55,655 nucleotides of DNA from Salipiger bermudensis HTCC2601. Lineage in GTDB: Bacteria > Pseudomonadota > Alphaproteobacteria > Rhodobacterales > Rhodobacteraceae. A model generated the notes under the pieces. That model made no database searches and was not told where the DNA came from. It saw only the letters and a list, made by a program, of their open reading frames with translations. Of the stretch, positions 54,665 to 55,655 are shown in pieces (position 1 is the first letter of the stretch; the number at the start of each line of letters is the position of its first letter). The stretch is from contig NZ_DS022276.1 in NCBI RefSeq assembly GCF_000153725.1, positions 950,804 to 1,006,458 of the forward strand, in the 5' to 3' direction. A program made the translations under genes and the position numbers.

Positions 54665-55630
54665 TCAGCCCCAAAGCGCCGGCTCGGAAGGATGCACGCC
54701 CTGCGCGTCAAACAGCAGGGGGGTGGGGCGGTCTTCTGCCAGAAGCAGCGGGCCGTCAAGATCGGTGAAGGCGGCGCCCTGCGCCACCAGAACGGCGGGC
54801 GCCATGGCAAGGCTCGAGCCGACCATGCAGCCGACGAAGATGCCGTAGCCCTCGGCCTCGGCCGCGGCGCGCATCGCCACCGCCTCGGTCAGGCCGCCGG
54901 TCTTGTCGAGCTTGATGTTGACGATGTCGTACTTGCCCTTGAGCCCGGGCAGAGAGGCGCGGTCATGGGCGCTCTCGTCGGCGCAGACCGGCACCGGGCG
55001 CTCCATGCCGATGAGCGCGTCGTCATCGCCCGCGGGCAGCGGCTGCTCGACCATCGCCACGCCGAGCCGCACCAGATGCGGCGCCAGATCGGCATAGACC
55101 TCGGCCGTCCAGCCCTCGTTGGCGTCGACGATGATGGTGCTGTCGGGGGCGCCCCGGCGCACCGCCTCGAGCCGCGGCATGTCGTCGGGCGTGCCGAGCT
55201 TGACCTTCAGCAGAGGTCGGGCGGCGTTCTTGGCGGCCTGCGCCTGCATGTTCTCGGGGGTGTCGAGCGACAGCGTGTAGGCGGTGATCTCCGGGCCGGG
55301 CTTCGGCTGACCCAGAAGCTCCCAGACCCGCTTGCCCTGCGCCTTGGCCTCGAGATCCCAGAGCGCGCAGTCGACGGCATTGCGGGCGGCGCCGGCGGGC
55401 AGCAGCTCCTGTAGCGCCGCGCGGCTCACATCGGCCGGCAGGCCTGCGACCTCTTCGGTCACGCTCTCGAGCGTCTCGTCGTAGCGCGCATAGGGCACGC
55501 ATTCGCCCCAGCCGGTCACCCCGTCGCGGGTGATCTTCACGGTCAGCACCTTGGCCTCGGTGCGGCTGCCCCGGGAGATGGTGAAGACCTGTGCCAGTCT
55601 GAACGTGTCGCGCGTGACCTCGATGCTCAA
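54665..55630 (-). CDS. dgcA: N-acetyl-D-glutamate racemase/dipeptide epimerase-like enolase-superfamily enzyme
   Basis: A 321-residue muconate-cycloisomerase-type barrel. Catalytic lysines occur in LLKVKLG (about residue 145) and NIKLDKTGG (about 240). Metal ligands are in IIVDANEGW, MVEQPLPAG and VCADES. This pattern fits L-Ala-D/L-Glu epimerase and DgcA, which converts N-acetyl-D-Glu to N-acetyl-L-Glu after DgcN acetylates D-glutamate. The TTG start (55630) overlaps an upstream frame's TGA (TTGA), so an operon continues past the window edge; dgcN would be expected. The transaminase downstream supports D-amino-acid catabolism, favouring DgcA over a peptide epimerase. Confidence 0.8.
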   Translation of the reverse strand: MSIEVTRDTFRLAQVFTISRGSRTEAKVLTVKITRDGVTGWGECVPYARYDETLESVTEEVAGLPADVSRAALQELLPAGAARNAVDCALWDLEAKAQGKRVWELLGQPKPGPEITAYTLSLDTPENMQAQAAKNAARPLLKVKLGTPDDMPRLEAVRRGAPDSTIIVDANEGWTAEVYADLAPHLVRLGVAMVEQPLPAGDDDALIGMERPVPVCADESAHDRASLPGLKGKYDIVNIKLDKTGGLTEAVAMRAAAEAEGYGIFVGCMVGSSLAMAPAVLVAQGAAFTDLDGPLLLAEDRPTPLLFDAQGVHPSEPALWG

Positions 55631-55655
55631 GAGCCCTGCCCCTTCGTTGTGTCGT
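55627..55655 (-). CDS. possible C-terminal end of an upstream operon gene
   Basis: A minus-strand frame enters from the right edge and ends at TGA 55629-55627, overlapping the dgcA TTG start. Only about eight residues (DTTKGQGS) are visible. The TTGA coupling suggests a real gene end; dgcN is the natural guess but cannot be tested here. Confidence 0.3.

Overview
This window looks like a GC-rich chromosomal segment from an alphaproteobacterium, most likely a Rhodobacterales (Roseobacter/Paracoccaceae) species. That placement is an inference. It rests on a GcrA cell-cycle regulator, a tolQRAB-pal-cpoB-tilS-ftsH chain, an ECF sigma gene divergent from a flavin amine-oxidase-like gene, and an intergenic inverted repeat of a kind often seen in roseobacters. 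Almost everything is housekeeping and densely packed, with many 1-14 nt gene overlaps. One short AT-richer accessory patch lies at about 50.6-53.7 kb.

Layout. 0-2.6 kb: a partial FAD oxidoreductase diverges from an ECF sigma/RskA-like anti-sigma pair. 2.7-5.0 kb: a sulfur module of periplasmic rhodanese, YeeE/YedE transporter and a 54-residue membrane peptide, all joined by ATGA overlaps. 5.4-13 kb: tRNA-Pro(CGG), an EamA exporter, a Na/Pi cotransporter, leuB, two poorly known genes and a 3-oxoacid CoA-transferase pair. 13.2-15.6 kb: leuC and leuD, separated by an oppositely oriented Tudor-like gene. 15.9-24.8 kb: an EamA transporter, an ABC-2 permease, gcrA with a terminator-like leader, a 0.95 kb gap containing a strong minus-strand terminator, a flavin reductase, a Nudix protein, pdxJ-deaminase-acpS, purEK and yghU. 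24.9-28.8 kb: a ligase-associated helicase and the PdeM phosphoesterase with a tiny membrane protein between them, then a thioesterase. 28.8-32.5 kb: one-carbon genes folD and fhs with a chorismate mutase between, then a MOSC protein.

32.6-46.8 kb is a minus-strand envelope and translation block: leuS-lptE-holA, ybgC-tolQ-tolR-tolA, tolB, pal, cpoB, tilS, ftsH and a trans-aconitate methyltransferase-like gene. LptE and the Tol-Pal proteins serve the outer membrane; TilS, LeuS and FtsH serve translation and membrane-protein quality control. 46.9-50.5 kb: a glycosyltransferase, a 49-residue protein, a small HNH nuclease, an HI0933-type flavoprotein and a PPOX-fold protein. 51-53.4 kb is the accessory patch: an IS110-family transposase with a folded leader, then two overlapping unrecognised genes (one membrane-anchored, one secreted). 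The two genes are bracketed by identical 14-bp quasi-palindromic direct repeats. 53.7-55.6 kb: D-amino-acid transaminase and an N-acetyl-D-glutamate racemase-like enolase-superfamily enzyme, the end of a D-amino-acid operon that continues beyond the window.

Starts, motifs and repeats were read by eye. No database search was possible, so family names come from recognised motifs and gene order.
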